This document shows, piece by piece, positions 24,715-32,314 of a stretch of DNA of 44,095 bases. Both the position numbers and the translations under genes were made by a program. The notes beneath the pieces were generated by a model that saw only the letters and a program-made list of their open reading frames with translations, made no database searches and had not been told where the DNA came from. Source of the DNA: Ilumatobacter sp. (GTDB taxonomy: Bacteria; Actinomycetota; Acidimicrobiia; Acidimicrobiales; Ilumatobacteraceae); the NCBI GenBank assembly GCA_018666235.1, contig JABJAB010000032.1, positions 1-44,095 of the forward strand, read 5' to 3'. Positions within the stretch are counted from its first letter, which is position 1. Each line of letters begins with the position of its first letter.

Positions 24715-26314
24715 TCCCTCGTAGTACGAGTACCCAGGTCAACACCGCCGACACCCCGATCAACACCAACGAGGCCAGACCGGCCGCTGCGTAGAAGCCT
24801 TCTTCGTACGCCGACCAGATTTCGGTCGACAGCGTTGAGAAGTCCGGGGGCGACAACAACAGCGTGGCTGGCAACTCTTTGACGGTCGACAGCAGGACCA
24901 GTCCGGCGCCAGCGACGAGGCCCGGCCGCATCAGTGGAAAGTCGACAGTCAAGAAGCGGCGCACGGGATTGGGCTCGAGGAGCCGACTGGATTCGCGCAA
25001 CGAGTTCGGAACGGAGCGCGCGGCGGATTCCGAACTGGCGAGGGCTTGGCTTCCGAAGTGAATCACGTACGCAAGGATCAGCAGGGCTGTGGTCTGGTAC
25101 AGCCGGTCAAGGGCCGGCGTGTTGAGGGTGAGGACGGCGAGGGCGAGGGCGAGCACGAGGCCGGGGATGGCGAAGCCAACAACGACCGAGACCGCGGCGA
25201 TATCCGACGATCGGTGAGGACGACGAGTGGTGGCCAACGCGATCGGGAGGACGATGACCGTTGCCGCGATCGCGGCAGCGATGGCCACAATGGCGGTGCT
25301 CATTGCAGGCTGTACCAACTCGCCGAATCCGACGCGGCCGTCGGCGAGGCCGCGTTGTGCCCACGTGGCCAGGCTGGCGACTGGCACGAGGAGCCCGACC
25401 GAGAGAACCAGCGTGCACGCCGCCAGCGCAGGGACGGTGCCCCACCGCAGGTGGGTCGGGTGGCGAGTCAGCATCGACGCTCGGTCGTCGGGCCGTGAAA
25501 CCCCACGCTGGGATCGTTCGAGTGCAACGACGCCAAGTGCGAGCACGAGCACGACGGAAGCGGCGGCGAACGACAATGCCCGGTTGGTCTGGCGGCTGGC
25601 GAAGATGACGCGCGTCAGGGTGTCGTAGCCAAGAAGCTGGACGGCGCCGAATTCGCTGAGGGTGTACAGAAAGACGAGCAGTGCCCCGCCGAAGACCGCG
25701 GTGCGGAGCTGTGGCAGCGTGACCTTGAAGAACGTGGCGGTCGACGACAGGCCAAGCATGCGGCCGCTCTCTTCGAGACTCGAACGCAGCCTGAGCAGTC
25801 GTGCCGCAACGGGCAGGTACACATAGGGATAGGTGAAGGCGGTGAGAACGAGCCACGATGCTCCGAGGCCGCGAAATCTGCTGGGGGGAGTGATGCCGAC
25901 GGCGGTCAGCGCATCGTAGAGCACCCCGCCCGGAGCTAGCCCGGCAATGAAAGCCGCTGCGCCGACGAACGACGGCAGCACGAGCGGCAGGACAAGAGCG
26001 ATGCGCCAGAGTCGGCGACCGGGAAGGTCGGTGCGCGTGGTCAGCCAGGCGAGTCCCGTGCCGAGGACGGCGGTCGATGTGGACACGAGAACCGACAGTT
26101 GGATCGTGCGCCACAGCGGTGCGGGCACCTCGGACAGGACGTCACCGAGGTCACCGCCGAGCCGAATCGTGCGCCAAACGACGAAGGCCGCCGGACCAGC
26201 AAAGAGTGCGCCGATTGCGAGGCCGATCAACCGACTCGGAGTGACCCAGCCCGTTGTCGTGCGCTGTCTGGCGCCCGGTCGAGGCCGGGACGGTGCCAGG
26301 GCAGCGTCGGTCAT
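24695..26314 (-). CDS. fbpB: ABC transporter permease, iron(III) type (FbpB-like, two fused modules)
   Basis: A 539-residue membrane protein with about twelve hydrophobic segments in two homologous halves, each with a MetI-type permease signature (ESGRMLGLSSTATFFKVTLPQLRTAVFGG in the first, ESSRLLEPNPVRRFLTVDFPLMRPGLVAG in the second). These coupling loops contact the ATPase. Length and duplicated architecture match FbpB/AfuB. ATG 26314 is chosen because it lies 16 bases after the fbpA stop; the frame upstream overlaps fbpA. It makes the channel between FbpA and FbpC. Confidence 0.92.
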   Translation of the reverse strand: MTDAALAPSRPRPGARQRTTTGWVTPSRLIGLAIGALFAGPAAFVVWRTIRLGGDLGDVLSEVPAPLWRTIQLSVLVSTSTAVLGTGLAWLTTRTDLPGRRLWRIALVLPLVLPSFVGAAAFIAGLAPGGVLYDALTAVGITPPSRFRGLGASWLVLTAFTYPYVYLPVAARLLRLRSSLEESGRMLGLSSTATFFKVTLPQLRTAVFGGALLVFLYTLSEFGAVQLLGYDTLTRVIFASRQTNRALSFAAASVVLVLALGVVALERSQRGVSRPDDRASMLTRHPTHLRWGTVPALAACTLVLSVGLLVPVASLATWAQRGLADGRVGFGELVQPAMSTAIVAIAAAIAATVIVLPIALATTRRPHRSSDIAAVSVVVGFAIPGLVLALALAVLTLNTPALDRLYQTTALLILAYVIHFGSQALASSESAARSVPNSLRESSRLLEPNPVRRFLTVDFPLMRPGLVAGAGLVLLSTVKELPATLLLSPPDFSTLSTEIWSAYEEGFYAAAGLASLVLIGVSAVLTWVLVLRGSDVVRK

Positions 26315-26330
26315 CAGGGCAGCGGAGTGG

Positions 26331-27359
26331 TCAGCCGTCGAAGCCGGCGTCGGTGATGAGCACTCGAGTTTGTCCGAGGCCGCCGCCGAGCAATTCGTAA
26401 GCAATGCCGCCCACGTCAGCGAAGTCGATCGGTGGCACGCCCCCCGCCGGTTCTTCGCCAGCGGCGAGTGGGTACTCGAATGTCTCCGTGGCGAAGTACT
26501 GCTGACCAGCACTACTCAACAGGAAATCGATCAGTTGCGTGCCCGCAGCGAACTCTTCGGCGTCGTCGGTAGCAAGGATCGCGGCGCCCGTGACGATGAG
26601 GAGCGAACCGGGGTCATCGGGGGCGAAGTTGTGGTTGGCTGATGGTTGATTCGGGTCTTCAGCCACGGCGCGGTAGTTGTAATAGTGATTGACCAGGCCG
26701 ACCTCGACCTCGCCGCGGCCAACGGCCTGAACAATGGCGTTGTTGTTCGCGTAGATCTTCGGGTCGTTGGTCTTGAGGTCGGCAAGCCATTCAGCGGTGA
26801 CGTCGTCACCTTCGGTCACGCGCATCGCGGTGACGAAATCTTGGAACGACCCGTTGCTCGGGGCGACGCCGACACGCCCCGACCACTCCGGGTCGGTCAG
26901 TGCAAAGACGCTGTCCGGTAGGTCGGCAGGGTCGACCTGGTCGGTGTTGTAGACCAGGACGCGTTGTCGGCCTGAGAATCCGACCCACTTGCCGCCATCG
27001 TCGCTGACCGACGGCGGGACCAGTGCCAATGTTGCAGCGGGGAGTTCGGCGAGTCGATCGTTCTGCTCGAGGAACCCGATCGAGCCAGGGCTTTGGGACA
27101 GGAAGACGTCGGCCTTCGATCCACCCGACGCTGCTTCCTCTTCAATCAGCAGGGCAAGGTCGGCCGAGTTGCCGTACTTCACCTCGACGCTGAGGCCACT
27201 GGCCTCTTCGAAATCGTCCAGAATCGGCTGAATCAACCGGTCGGTGCGACCTGAATAGATGGTGACATCGGCGTCGTCGCCGCCGCAGGCTGAAGCGCTC
27301 ACTGCGCAGGCCGCAACGATCGCAATGGCACGCAGGGCGAGGGCGCCACGAGTTCTCAT
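26331..27359 (-). CDS. fbpA: Iron(III) ABC transporter substrate-binding lipoprotein (FbpA-like)
   Basis: A 342-residue binding protein with a lipoprotein signal (hydrophobic IAIVAACAVSASA then cysteine). The mature fold begins VTIYSGRTDRLIQPILDDF, the typical FbpA start. GLVNHYYNYRAVAED holds the adjacent tyrosines that bind ferric ion in FbpA, so ferric iron is the probable cargo. ATG 27359 fits the signal peptide; the frame is open to 27410 but that part overlaps the promoter. It is first gene of fbpA-fbpB-fbpC and divergent from the TauD-type gene. Confidence 0.92.
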   Translation of the reverse strand: MRTRGALALRAIAIVAACAVSASACGGDDADVTIYSGRTDRLIQPILDDFEEASGLSVEVKYGNSADLALLIEEEAASGGSKADVFLSQSPGSIGFLEQNDRLAELPAATLALVPPSVSDDGGKWVGFSGRQRVLVYNTDQVDPADLPDSVFALTDPEWSGRVGVAPSNGSFQDFVTAMRVTEGDDVTAEWLADLKTNDPKIYANNNAIVQAVGRGEVEVGLVNHYYNYRAVAEDPNQPSANHNFAPDDPGSLLIVTGAAILATDDAEEFAAGTQLIDFLLSSAGQQYFATETFEYPLAAGEEPAGGVPPIDFADVGGIAYELLGGGLGQTRVLITDAGFDG

Positions 27360-27366
27360 CGCCTGG

Positions 27367-27407
27367 AGTGTAGACAGCCCTTGTCCGAAAGTGTCAAGGT
27401 CGCCTAA
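27367..27407 (-). promoter_or_regulatory. fbpA promoter with a weak iron-box-like element
   Basis: On the minus strand TTGACA (27397-27392) is followed after 17 bases by TCTACA (27374-27369); TACACT (27372-27367), two bases on, would put the start of transcription at the ATG. Overlapping the -35, TTAGGCGACCTTGA (27407-27394) matches 10 of 14 positions of half the DtxR/IdeR iron-box consensus as I recall it. The promoter is fairly convincing; the iron box is tentative. Confidence 0.55.
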
Positions 27408-27412
27408 CAAAG

Positions 27413-27439
27413 CGCGAGGGTGATCGCGTCACCCTCGCG
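27413..27439. promoter_or_regulatory. Perfect 11-bp inverted repeat in the fbpA/tauD control region
   Basis: CGCGAGGGTGA at 27413-27423, a five-base spacer, and TCACCCTCGCG at 27429-27439 form a perfect palindrome. It sits 13 bases before the -10 (TACGGT, 27453-27458) of the dioxygenase gene, across its -35 region, and just upstream of the fbpA -35. The position suits an operator for a dimeric regulator acting on one or both genes. It lies upstream of the predicted transcript starts, so it is unlikely to be an RNA hairpin. Confidence 0.6.
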
Positions 27440-27452
27440 TCAGCGCCAGAGG

Positions 27453-27458
27453 TACGGT
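27453..27458 (+). promoter_or_regulatory. -10 hexamer of the TauD/TfdA gene
   Basis: TACGGT ends six bases before ATG 27465, supporting that start and a leaderless mRNA. Confidence 0.5.
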
Positions 27459-27464
27459 CAACAA

Positions 27465-28352
27465 ATGAGGAAACTGAGCGTGGAACGTTGGTCGCCAGCG
27501 CTGGGCGCCGAAGTGCGTGACCTCGATCTGGGGTTGGAGCTTGGCGGTGATGAGGAGTTGGCCGCGGCCACCGTCGAGTCGATCTACGACGCCTTGATCG
27601 ATCACCAGGTGCTCTTCTTTCGCAACCAGCCACTGACGCCAGAGATGCATGTGCGGCTCGGGCAACTGCTCGGTGATTTGGCTCCCCGGCACCACAGCTA
27701 CAACACACTGCCCGAACATGGCGATGTGGCAGTGCTCGACTGGCAGCCAGGCGATCGGCCTGACGCCTCGGAGTGGCACAGCGACATGACCTTTCGAGAG
27801 AAGCCGCCGTTCGCCTCGATTCTCAAGGCAGTGATCGTTCCGCCAGTCGGCGGCGACACGCTCTGGGCAAGCATGTACTCGGTCTACGACTCACTCGATC
27901 CGGGCTTTCGAAGTGATCTCGAAGGCATGCAGATCTGCCACGACCCTGGGCAGTTTCGAAACGGGGCGTATGAGTCCGCTGGCAACCAAGGGATCACCGA
28001 CATGATGGTGTCGGCAGGCTCGGCAGTGTGGCCGATCGTCTCGCATCACCCGGTCACCGGGCGGCCCTACATCAACGTCAGCGAGTCGAACTCGCGATGG
28101 ATCATGGGGACGGGCGCTGGTGAATCCCAACGCATCGTCAACTATCTGCTCGATGCGATCAACCGGCCCGACCATCAGGTCAGGCTGCGGTGGAGGCCGG
28201 ACACGATTGCAATCTGGGACAACCGGGGTTCGCAGCACTACGCGGTCGCTGACTACCCGACGTATCGGCGCGTCATGCATCGTGTTGCTGTTGACACCGA
28301 CCGCCGCCTCGAGCAGCGCGTCGCTGAACGACCCACAGTCACCGTCACCTGA
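27465..28352 (+). CDS. TauD/TfdA family Fe(II)/2-oxoglutarate dioxygenase
   Basis: A 295-residue cupin-fold dioxygenase. The iron ligands are His105 and Asp107 in WHSDMTF and the distal histidine His258 in WDNRGSQHYAVADY; Arg273 (VMHRVAV) fits the 2-oxoglutarate carboxylate contact. Family members hydroxylate taurine, alkylsulfates, 2,4-D or other substrates, often releasing sulfite or an aldehyde; the substrate here cannot be read. ATG 27465 fits the family N-terminus. Divergence from an iron importer through a shared palindrome may reflect its iron need, or may be chance. Confidence 0.9.
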   Translation: MRKLSVERWSPALGAEVRDLDLGLELGGDEELAAATVESIYDALIDHQVLFFRNQPLTPEMHVRLGQLLGDLAPRHHSYNTLPEHGDVAVLDWQPGDRPDASEWHSDMTFREKPPFASILKAVIVPPVGGDTLWASMYSVYDSLDPGFRSDLEGMQICHDPGQFRNGAYESAGNQGITDMMVSAGSAVWPIVSHHPVTGRPYINVSESNSRWIMGTGAGESQRIVNYLLDAINRPDHQVRLRWRPDTIAIWDNRGSQHYAVADYPTYRRVMHRVAVDTDRRLEQRVAERPTVTVT

Positions 28353-28437
28353 ATCACTCATTTCAAGTCGAGTGACACCTGGTCCCGACCCCGCCGTCAC
28401 TGAGTCGCTCGTCAACGGTGCGCTCTGATGAGTGCGC

Positions 28438-28443
28438 GACACT
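28438..28443 (+). promoter_or_regulatory. -10-like hexamer of the PLP lyase gene
   Basis: GACACT ends six bases before ATG 28450; this decides 28450 over the in-frame GTG at 28432. Confidence 0.35.
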
Positions 28444-28449
28444 GATGGC

Positions 28450-29694
28450 ATGGCAGCGCTGGGACAGCAAGGACGACCGGTCGACGAAGTGATCGCCGAG
28501 CTCACCGACAAGCGATCGGGCGACGTGAAGTGGTCCGACGGCAAGACCTTCGGCATGGTCTATGACGGCGGTCCATCGGTACACGAAGTCGCCGAGCAGG
28601 CCGCACGGCTGTATCTCCACGAGAACGCGTTGAACACGCAAGCATTTCCATCGTTGCGACAGATCCAGTCCGACGTGGTCGGCTGGACGGCCGACCTTCT
28701 CAATGGCGACGAAAACACAGCAGGGTTCCTGACGAGCGGTGGCACTGAGTCGATCCTTTGCGGTGTGCTCGCTGCCCGCAAGCGCGGGCTCGCCGAGCGC
28801 AACATCACCGAACCGGAGATGGTGCTTTCGGAGAGTGCGCATGCTGCATTTCACAAGGCGGCTGACAACTTCGGCCTCACGGTGCACAAAGCGCCCGTGC
28901 GTGAGGACTACACGGCGAACGTCGAAGCGATGGCGTCGATGGTCAACGACAACACGGTGCTCGTCGTCGGGTCAGCGCCTCAGTACCCACAAGGCGTGCA
29001 GGATGACATTCCATCGATTGCAGCCCTGGCGAAATCAGTTGGTGCAAACTGCCATGTCGACGCCTGCATGGGCGGCTTCGTGCTGCCGTTCGCCGAGCGA
29101 ATCGGGCGCGACGTTCTGCCGTGGGACTTTCGGGTTGACGGGGTGACCACGATTTCTGCGGACATTCACAAGCTGGGCTACGCGCCGAAGGGTGTGTCGG
29201 TCATCCTCCACAACACGAAGGAGTCCCGCAAGTACCAGACGTTCGTGTTCGACGACTGGCTGGGTGGATTCTATGCGTCGCCGAACATGCAGGGCACCCG
29301 TTCGGGTCTGCCGATGGCGTGTGCGTGGGCTGTCATGCAGCACCTCGGCGTCGACGGCTACATCGACCTCACGCAACAGACGTTGGTCAACGCGGACTTG
29401 ATGCGGGCCGGGATCATGGCGGTCGACGGAGTGCGAGTGCTCGGCGAAGGGCAGTTCCACCTCGTTGCAATGGCTGCTGAACCCGACAGCGGCATCGACA
29501 TGTTCGCACTCGGCGATGCGCTACTCGAGCGTGGTTGGTACCACGACCGTCAGACCCCGCCCGACAACCTTCACTCAACCGTGAGTAACACCAACACCGG
29601 AGTGATCGATCAGTACCTGGTCGATCTATCTGAGTGTGTCGCCACCGCCGGCACGACCGACGACCGCAGCACCACCTACGCCACCCTCGAGTGA
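28450..29694 (+). CDS. Sphingosine-1-phosphate-lyase-like PLP enzyme
   Basis: A 414-residue group II PLP decarboxylase-fold protein. It has NTQAFPSLRQIQSDVVG, FLTSGGTESIL, CHVDACMGGFVLPFAE and the PLP lysine in ADIHKLGYAPKGVSV, a block close to eukaryotic sphingosine-1-phosphate lyase rather than glutamate decarboxylase. It also has DWLGGFYASPNMQGTRSG, typical of the lyase. Likely chemistry is retro-aldol cleavage of a phosphorylated long-chain base or a related amino alcohol phosphate. There is no N-terminal membrane anchor, as in other bacterial forms. Neighbouring acyl-CoA synthetase and thioesterase genes would suit lipid breakdown. Confidence 0.85.
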   Translation: MAALGQQGRPVDEVIAELTDKRSGDVKWSDGKTFGMVYDGGPSVHEVAEQAARLYLHENALNTQAFPSLRQIQSDVVGWTADLLNGDENTAGFLTSGGTESILCGVLAARKRGLAERNITEPEMVLSESAHAAFHKAADNFGLTVHKAPVREDYTANVEAMASMVNDNTVLVVGSAPQYPQGVQDDIPSIAALAKSVGANCHVDACMGGFVLPFAERIGRDVLPWDFRVDGVTTISADIHKLGYAPKGVSVILHNTKESRKYQTFVFDDWLGGFYASPNMQGTRSGLPMACAWAVMQHLGVDGYIDLTQQTLVNADLMRAGIMAVDGVRVLGEGQFHLVAMAAEPDSGIDMFALGDALLERGWYHDRQTPPDNLHSTVSNTNTGVIDQYLVDLSECVATAGTTDDRSTTYATLE

Positions 29695-29723
29695 GACGAC
29701 TTGGTGCCAGGCACCAAGTCGTC
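29695..29723. terminator. Perfect 14-bp palindromic terminator between convergent genes
   Basis: GACGACTTGGTGCC at 29695-29708 and GGCACCAAGTCGTC at 29710-29723 are exact inverted copies with one base between. It fills the gap between the stop of the PLP lyase and that of the acyl-CoA synthetase, so it can terminate both. There is no T-tract. Confidence 0.75.
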
Positions 29724-29727
29724 CGCG

Positions 29728-31272
29728 TCAGTTGATCTGTCTCGTGGTGCCTTCCCAGAAGGGTTCGCGCAGCTTGAACTTTTGGAGCTTGCCGGTGGCC
29801 GTGCGGGCCAGTTCATCGCGGAACTCGATCTTCTTCGGACACTTGTAGCCGGCGAGTCGCTCCTTGCAGAACGCGATGACCTCGGCTTCAGTCACGTTGC
29901 TCTCCGGGGTCGTCACAACCAGAGCCGTGACGAGCTCGCCCCACTTCTCATCCGGGATGCCGATGACAGCAACCTCGGTGATCTCGGGATGCTGGAACAG
30001 CGCGTCCTCGACCTCAATCGACGAAACGTTTTCGCCGCCCGAAATGATGACGTCCTTCTTGCGGTCGGAGATGACGATGTAGTTGTCGTCATCGACGATG
30101 CCGCCGTCACCGGTGTGGAAGAAGCCATCGCGGATTGCCATCGCGGTTTGATCCGGCTGCTGCCAATACCCCTCCATAATCGTGTTGCTGCGCGCCATGA
30201 TTTCACCGTGCTCGTCGACGTCCATCGTCGTGCCGATCGACGGCGCACCAGCCCGGCTGAGCTTGACGGCGCGTTCGGTTGGCGACAGGTTGTCAAACTC
30301 CGCGCGGTTGCGGTTGATCGTGATCAACGGTGCGGTCTCGGTGAGGCCGTAGATCTGAACAAACTCCCAGCCGAGGTCCGTCTCGGTCCGCTCGATTGTG
30401 GTCGTCGGCGGGGGAGCGCCGGCAACGACGATACGGACCTGGTCTCGACCGGGAATCGGCTTGCCCTCGGCTGCGAGTTCGGCAGCTGCGTCGATGATTG
30501 CGCTGAGGACGGCCGGTGCACAGCAGATCAACGTGACGCCATGTTCTTCGACGCGGCGCAGGATCTCGTGGCCGTCGATCTTGCGGATGATGACGTGCTT
30601 GCCTCCCATCCCGCTGACGGCGTAGAGCATGCCCCAACCGTTGCAGTGGAATTGGGGGAGCGTGTGGAGATACACGTCACGGTCCGAGACCTGCATGTGC
30701 CAGCCAAACGTTGATGCGTTGATCCACACGTTGCGATGGGTGAGCTGCACGCCCTTCGGGCGAGCGGTGGTACCTGAGGTGTAGTTGATGGTCGCAGTGG
30801 CGCCCTCGTCGGGTTCCCACGGCTCGGGCTCAACGCCGAACTTCATCAGGATGGCGTCGCTCTCGGCGCCAATGATCATCTTGTGCTCGCACTCAACGTC
30901 AGCGAGGGCCTCTTCGAGCTCGGGGTCGATGAGAAGAACGCGTGCGCCGGAGTGCTCAACGATGTAACTGATCTCTGCCGCGACGAGGCGGAAGTTGACA
31001 GGAACGAGCACACGGCCCGAACCGGACACGCCGAACAGCGCGGTTAACAGGCGCGCCGAGTTGTGGCTGACCATCGCAATGCGTTCGCCCTGCTGAATGC
31101 CGAGGGCATCCAAACCTGCAGCCATCGCACGGGCGCGCTCGGCCATCTCGCGATAGCTGATCGCGCCCCATGACTCGGCGGGTTGATCGGGTTCATCGAC
31201 CACCGCAATGCGATCGGGGTAGACCCGCTCGGCGCGACTTAAGAAATCATTGACCGTCAGTGCAACCTTCAT
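29728..31272 (-). CDS. Acyl-CoA synthetase (AMP-binding, FadD-like)
   Basis: A 514-residue adenylate-forming enzyme that activates a carboxylic acid to its acyl-CoA through an acyl-AMP. The P-loop is INYTSGTTARPKGVQLTHRN; QIYGLTETAP is motif A5; FHTGDGGIVDDDNYIVISDRKKD and SGGENVSSIEVED span the hinge; the catalytic lysine is in RTATGKLQKFKLRE. It looks like the medium-chain or fatty-acid group. ATG 31272 begins the usual MKVALTVNDFLSRAERVYPDR-like N-terminus, with TACAGT six bases upstream. Divergent from a thioesterase gene. Confidence 0.93.
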   Translation of the reverse strand: MKVALTVNDFLSRAERVYPDRIAVVDEPDQPAESWGAISYREMAERARAMAAGLDALGIQQGERIAMVSHNSARLLTALFGVSGSGRVLVPVNFRLVAAEISYIVEHSGARVLLIDPELEEALADVECEHKMIIGAESDAILMKFGVEPEPWEPDEGATATINYTSGTTARPKGVQLTHRNVWINASTFGWHMQVSDRDVYLHTLPQFHCNGWGMLYAVSGMGGKHVIIRKIDGHEILRRVEEHGVTLICCAPAVLSAIIDAAAELAAEGKPIPGRDQVRIVVAGAPPPTTTIERTETDLGWEFVQIYGLTETAPLITINRNRAEFDNLSPTERAVKLSRAGAPSIGTTMDVDEHGEIMARSNTIMEGYWQQPDQTAMAIRDGFFHTGDGGIVDDDNYIVISDRKKDVIISGGENVSSIEVEDALFQHPEITEVAVIGIPDEKWGELVTALVVTTPESNVTEAEVIAFCKERLAGYKCPKKIEFRDELARTATGKLQKFKLREPFWEGTTRQIN

Positions 31273-31278
31273 GGGCTG

Positions 31279-31284
31279 ACTGTA
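31279..31284 (-). promoter_or_regulatory. -10 hexamer of the acyl-CoA synthetase gene
   Basis: TACAGT on the minus strand ends six bases before ATG 31272, the same hexamer as cofC. It rules against the longer frame to 31335. Confidence 0.5.
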
Positions 31285-31375
31285 TGTCGTTGGCGACCCG
31301 CCGATGAACTCGCAATTCACGTGTGCCTTGCTCATTGTTCGCTCCGCCTCGCCACCCTGCGGATGACGCAGGCAT

Positions 31376-31396
31376 CAGGCGCTTGCCTGGGCCAGG
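31376..31396. other. Small nested inverted repeats in the 162-base divergent spacer
   Basis: CAGGC-GCTT-GCCTG (31376-31389) overlaps CCTGG-G-CCAGG (31386-31396) in the spacer 31273-31434 between the synthetase and thioesterase genes. The rest of the spacer holds the two -10 hexamers (31279-31284 and 31420-31425) and nothing else I recognise. Confidence 0.3.
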
Positions 31397-31434
31397 AATT
31401 CCGCGCAGATTCGAGCATCTACGCTGGCCACCGC

Positions 31435-32250
31435 ATGGACTCACGCAACTTCATCGGGCTCGAAGCGACGCACAATCGATTTCGATGGAAGCTGCCGGTC
31501 ACGTCAGGGATTTCGACGACCGGAGGTTTCATGTTCGGCGGGTCTGGTCTGGGTGCGGCGATCTCGGCGCTCGAAGGGACGTCGGGCCGCGAGTGCGTCT
31601 GGGCAACAGCCCAGTACCTGTCATACGCCAAGCCGGGAGAGGTCGTTGATGTCGACGTGACCATTGCGGTCGAAGGTCATCAGATCACCCAGGCTCGAGC
31701 GGTCTGTCACGTTGCCGATCGTGAGATCTTGACCGTCAATGCTGCGCTCGGTGATCGTCCAATGGAGCATGCCGGGCAGTGGGAACAGATGCCAGAAGGC
31801 GTTGGCGACCCGCTGAGCTACCCGCAGCGCACCCATCACTCTGACTGGTCGGGCACGATCAACGAGCGACTCGATCAGCGCATGGTGAAGGGTCGGGCGT
31901 ACGACGACCTCGCTTTGCAGGAACTCGGCGAGCCGAGCGACGGGCAGTATCTGTTGTGGGCGCGGATCCCTGACGTCATCACCGGGATGGATGCCACGAC
32001 ACTCGCTGTGCTCGGCGACTTCGTTCCGAGCGGCGTCGGCCAGGCGCTGGGTGTTCGCGGCGGTGGCAACAGCCTGGACAACACACTGCGAGTCTGTCGG
32101 ATGGTGCCGACGGAGTGGGTGCTGATGGATATTCGCGTCCATGCAGTGGAACGCGGCTTTGGCCACGGGTTGGTGCACATGTTCGCCGAGGACGGCACGT
32201 TGCTCGCCACGGCCAGTCAGAGTGTGATTGTTCGCCTCTCGAAGGCCTGA
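31435..32250 (+). CDS. Acyl-CoA thioesterase family protein (TesB-like double hotdog)
   Basis: A 271-residue protein with two hotdog-like halves. FMFGGSGLGAAISALEGTSGRECVWATAQYLSYAKPGEVVDVDV resembles the first hotdog of TesB-type thioesterases, and a second half from about residue 160 ends in VLMDIRVHAVERGFGHGLVHMFAEDGTLLATASQSVIVR, matching the C-terminal hotdog. It probably hydrolyses acyl-CoA; the divergent acyl-CoA synthetase fits. The start is ATG 31435, with TACGCT ending nine bases upstream. Confidence 0.85.
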   Translation: MDSRNFIGLEATHNRFRWKLPVTSGISTTGGFMFGGSGLGAAISALEGTSGRECVWATAQYLSYAKPGEVVDVDVTIAVEGHQITQARAVCHVADREILTVNAALGDRPMEHAGQWEQMPEGVGDPLSYPQRTHHSDWSGTINERLDQRMVKGRAYDDLALQELGEPSDGQYLLWARIPDVITGMDATTLAVLGDFVPSGVGQALGVRGGGNSLDNTLRVCRMVPTEWVLMDIRVHAVERGFGHGLVHMFAEDGTLLATASQSVIVRLSKA

Positions 32251-32302
32251 GGTCGTCGAGGCGATGATGGTTGAGCCTTCGCTCTGAGCGTGGCGCGCTG
32301 CG

Positions 32303-32308
32303 TAAGGT
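32303..32308 (+). promoter_or_regulatory. -10 hexamer of the second LLM oxidoreductase
   Basis: TAAGGT ends six bases before ATG 32315. Confidence 0.5.
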
Positions 32309-32314
32309 CGCCCG

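Noticed and set aside
29701..30714. Open frame of 337 codons opposite the acyl-CoA synthetase
   Set aside because: A shadow of an intact adenylate-forming enzyme, with no plausible start or motif.
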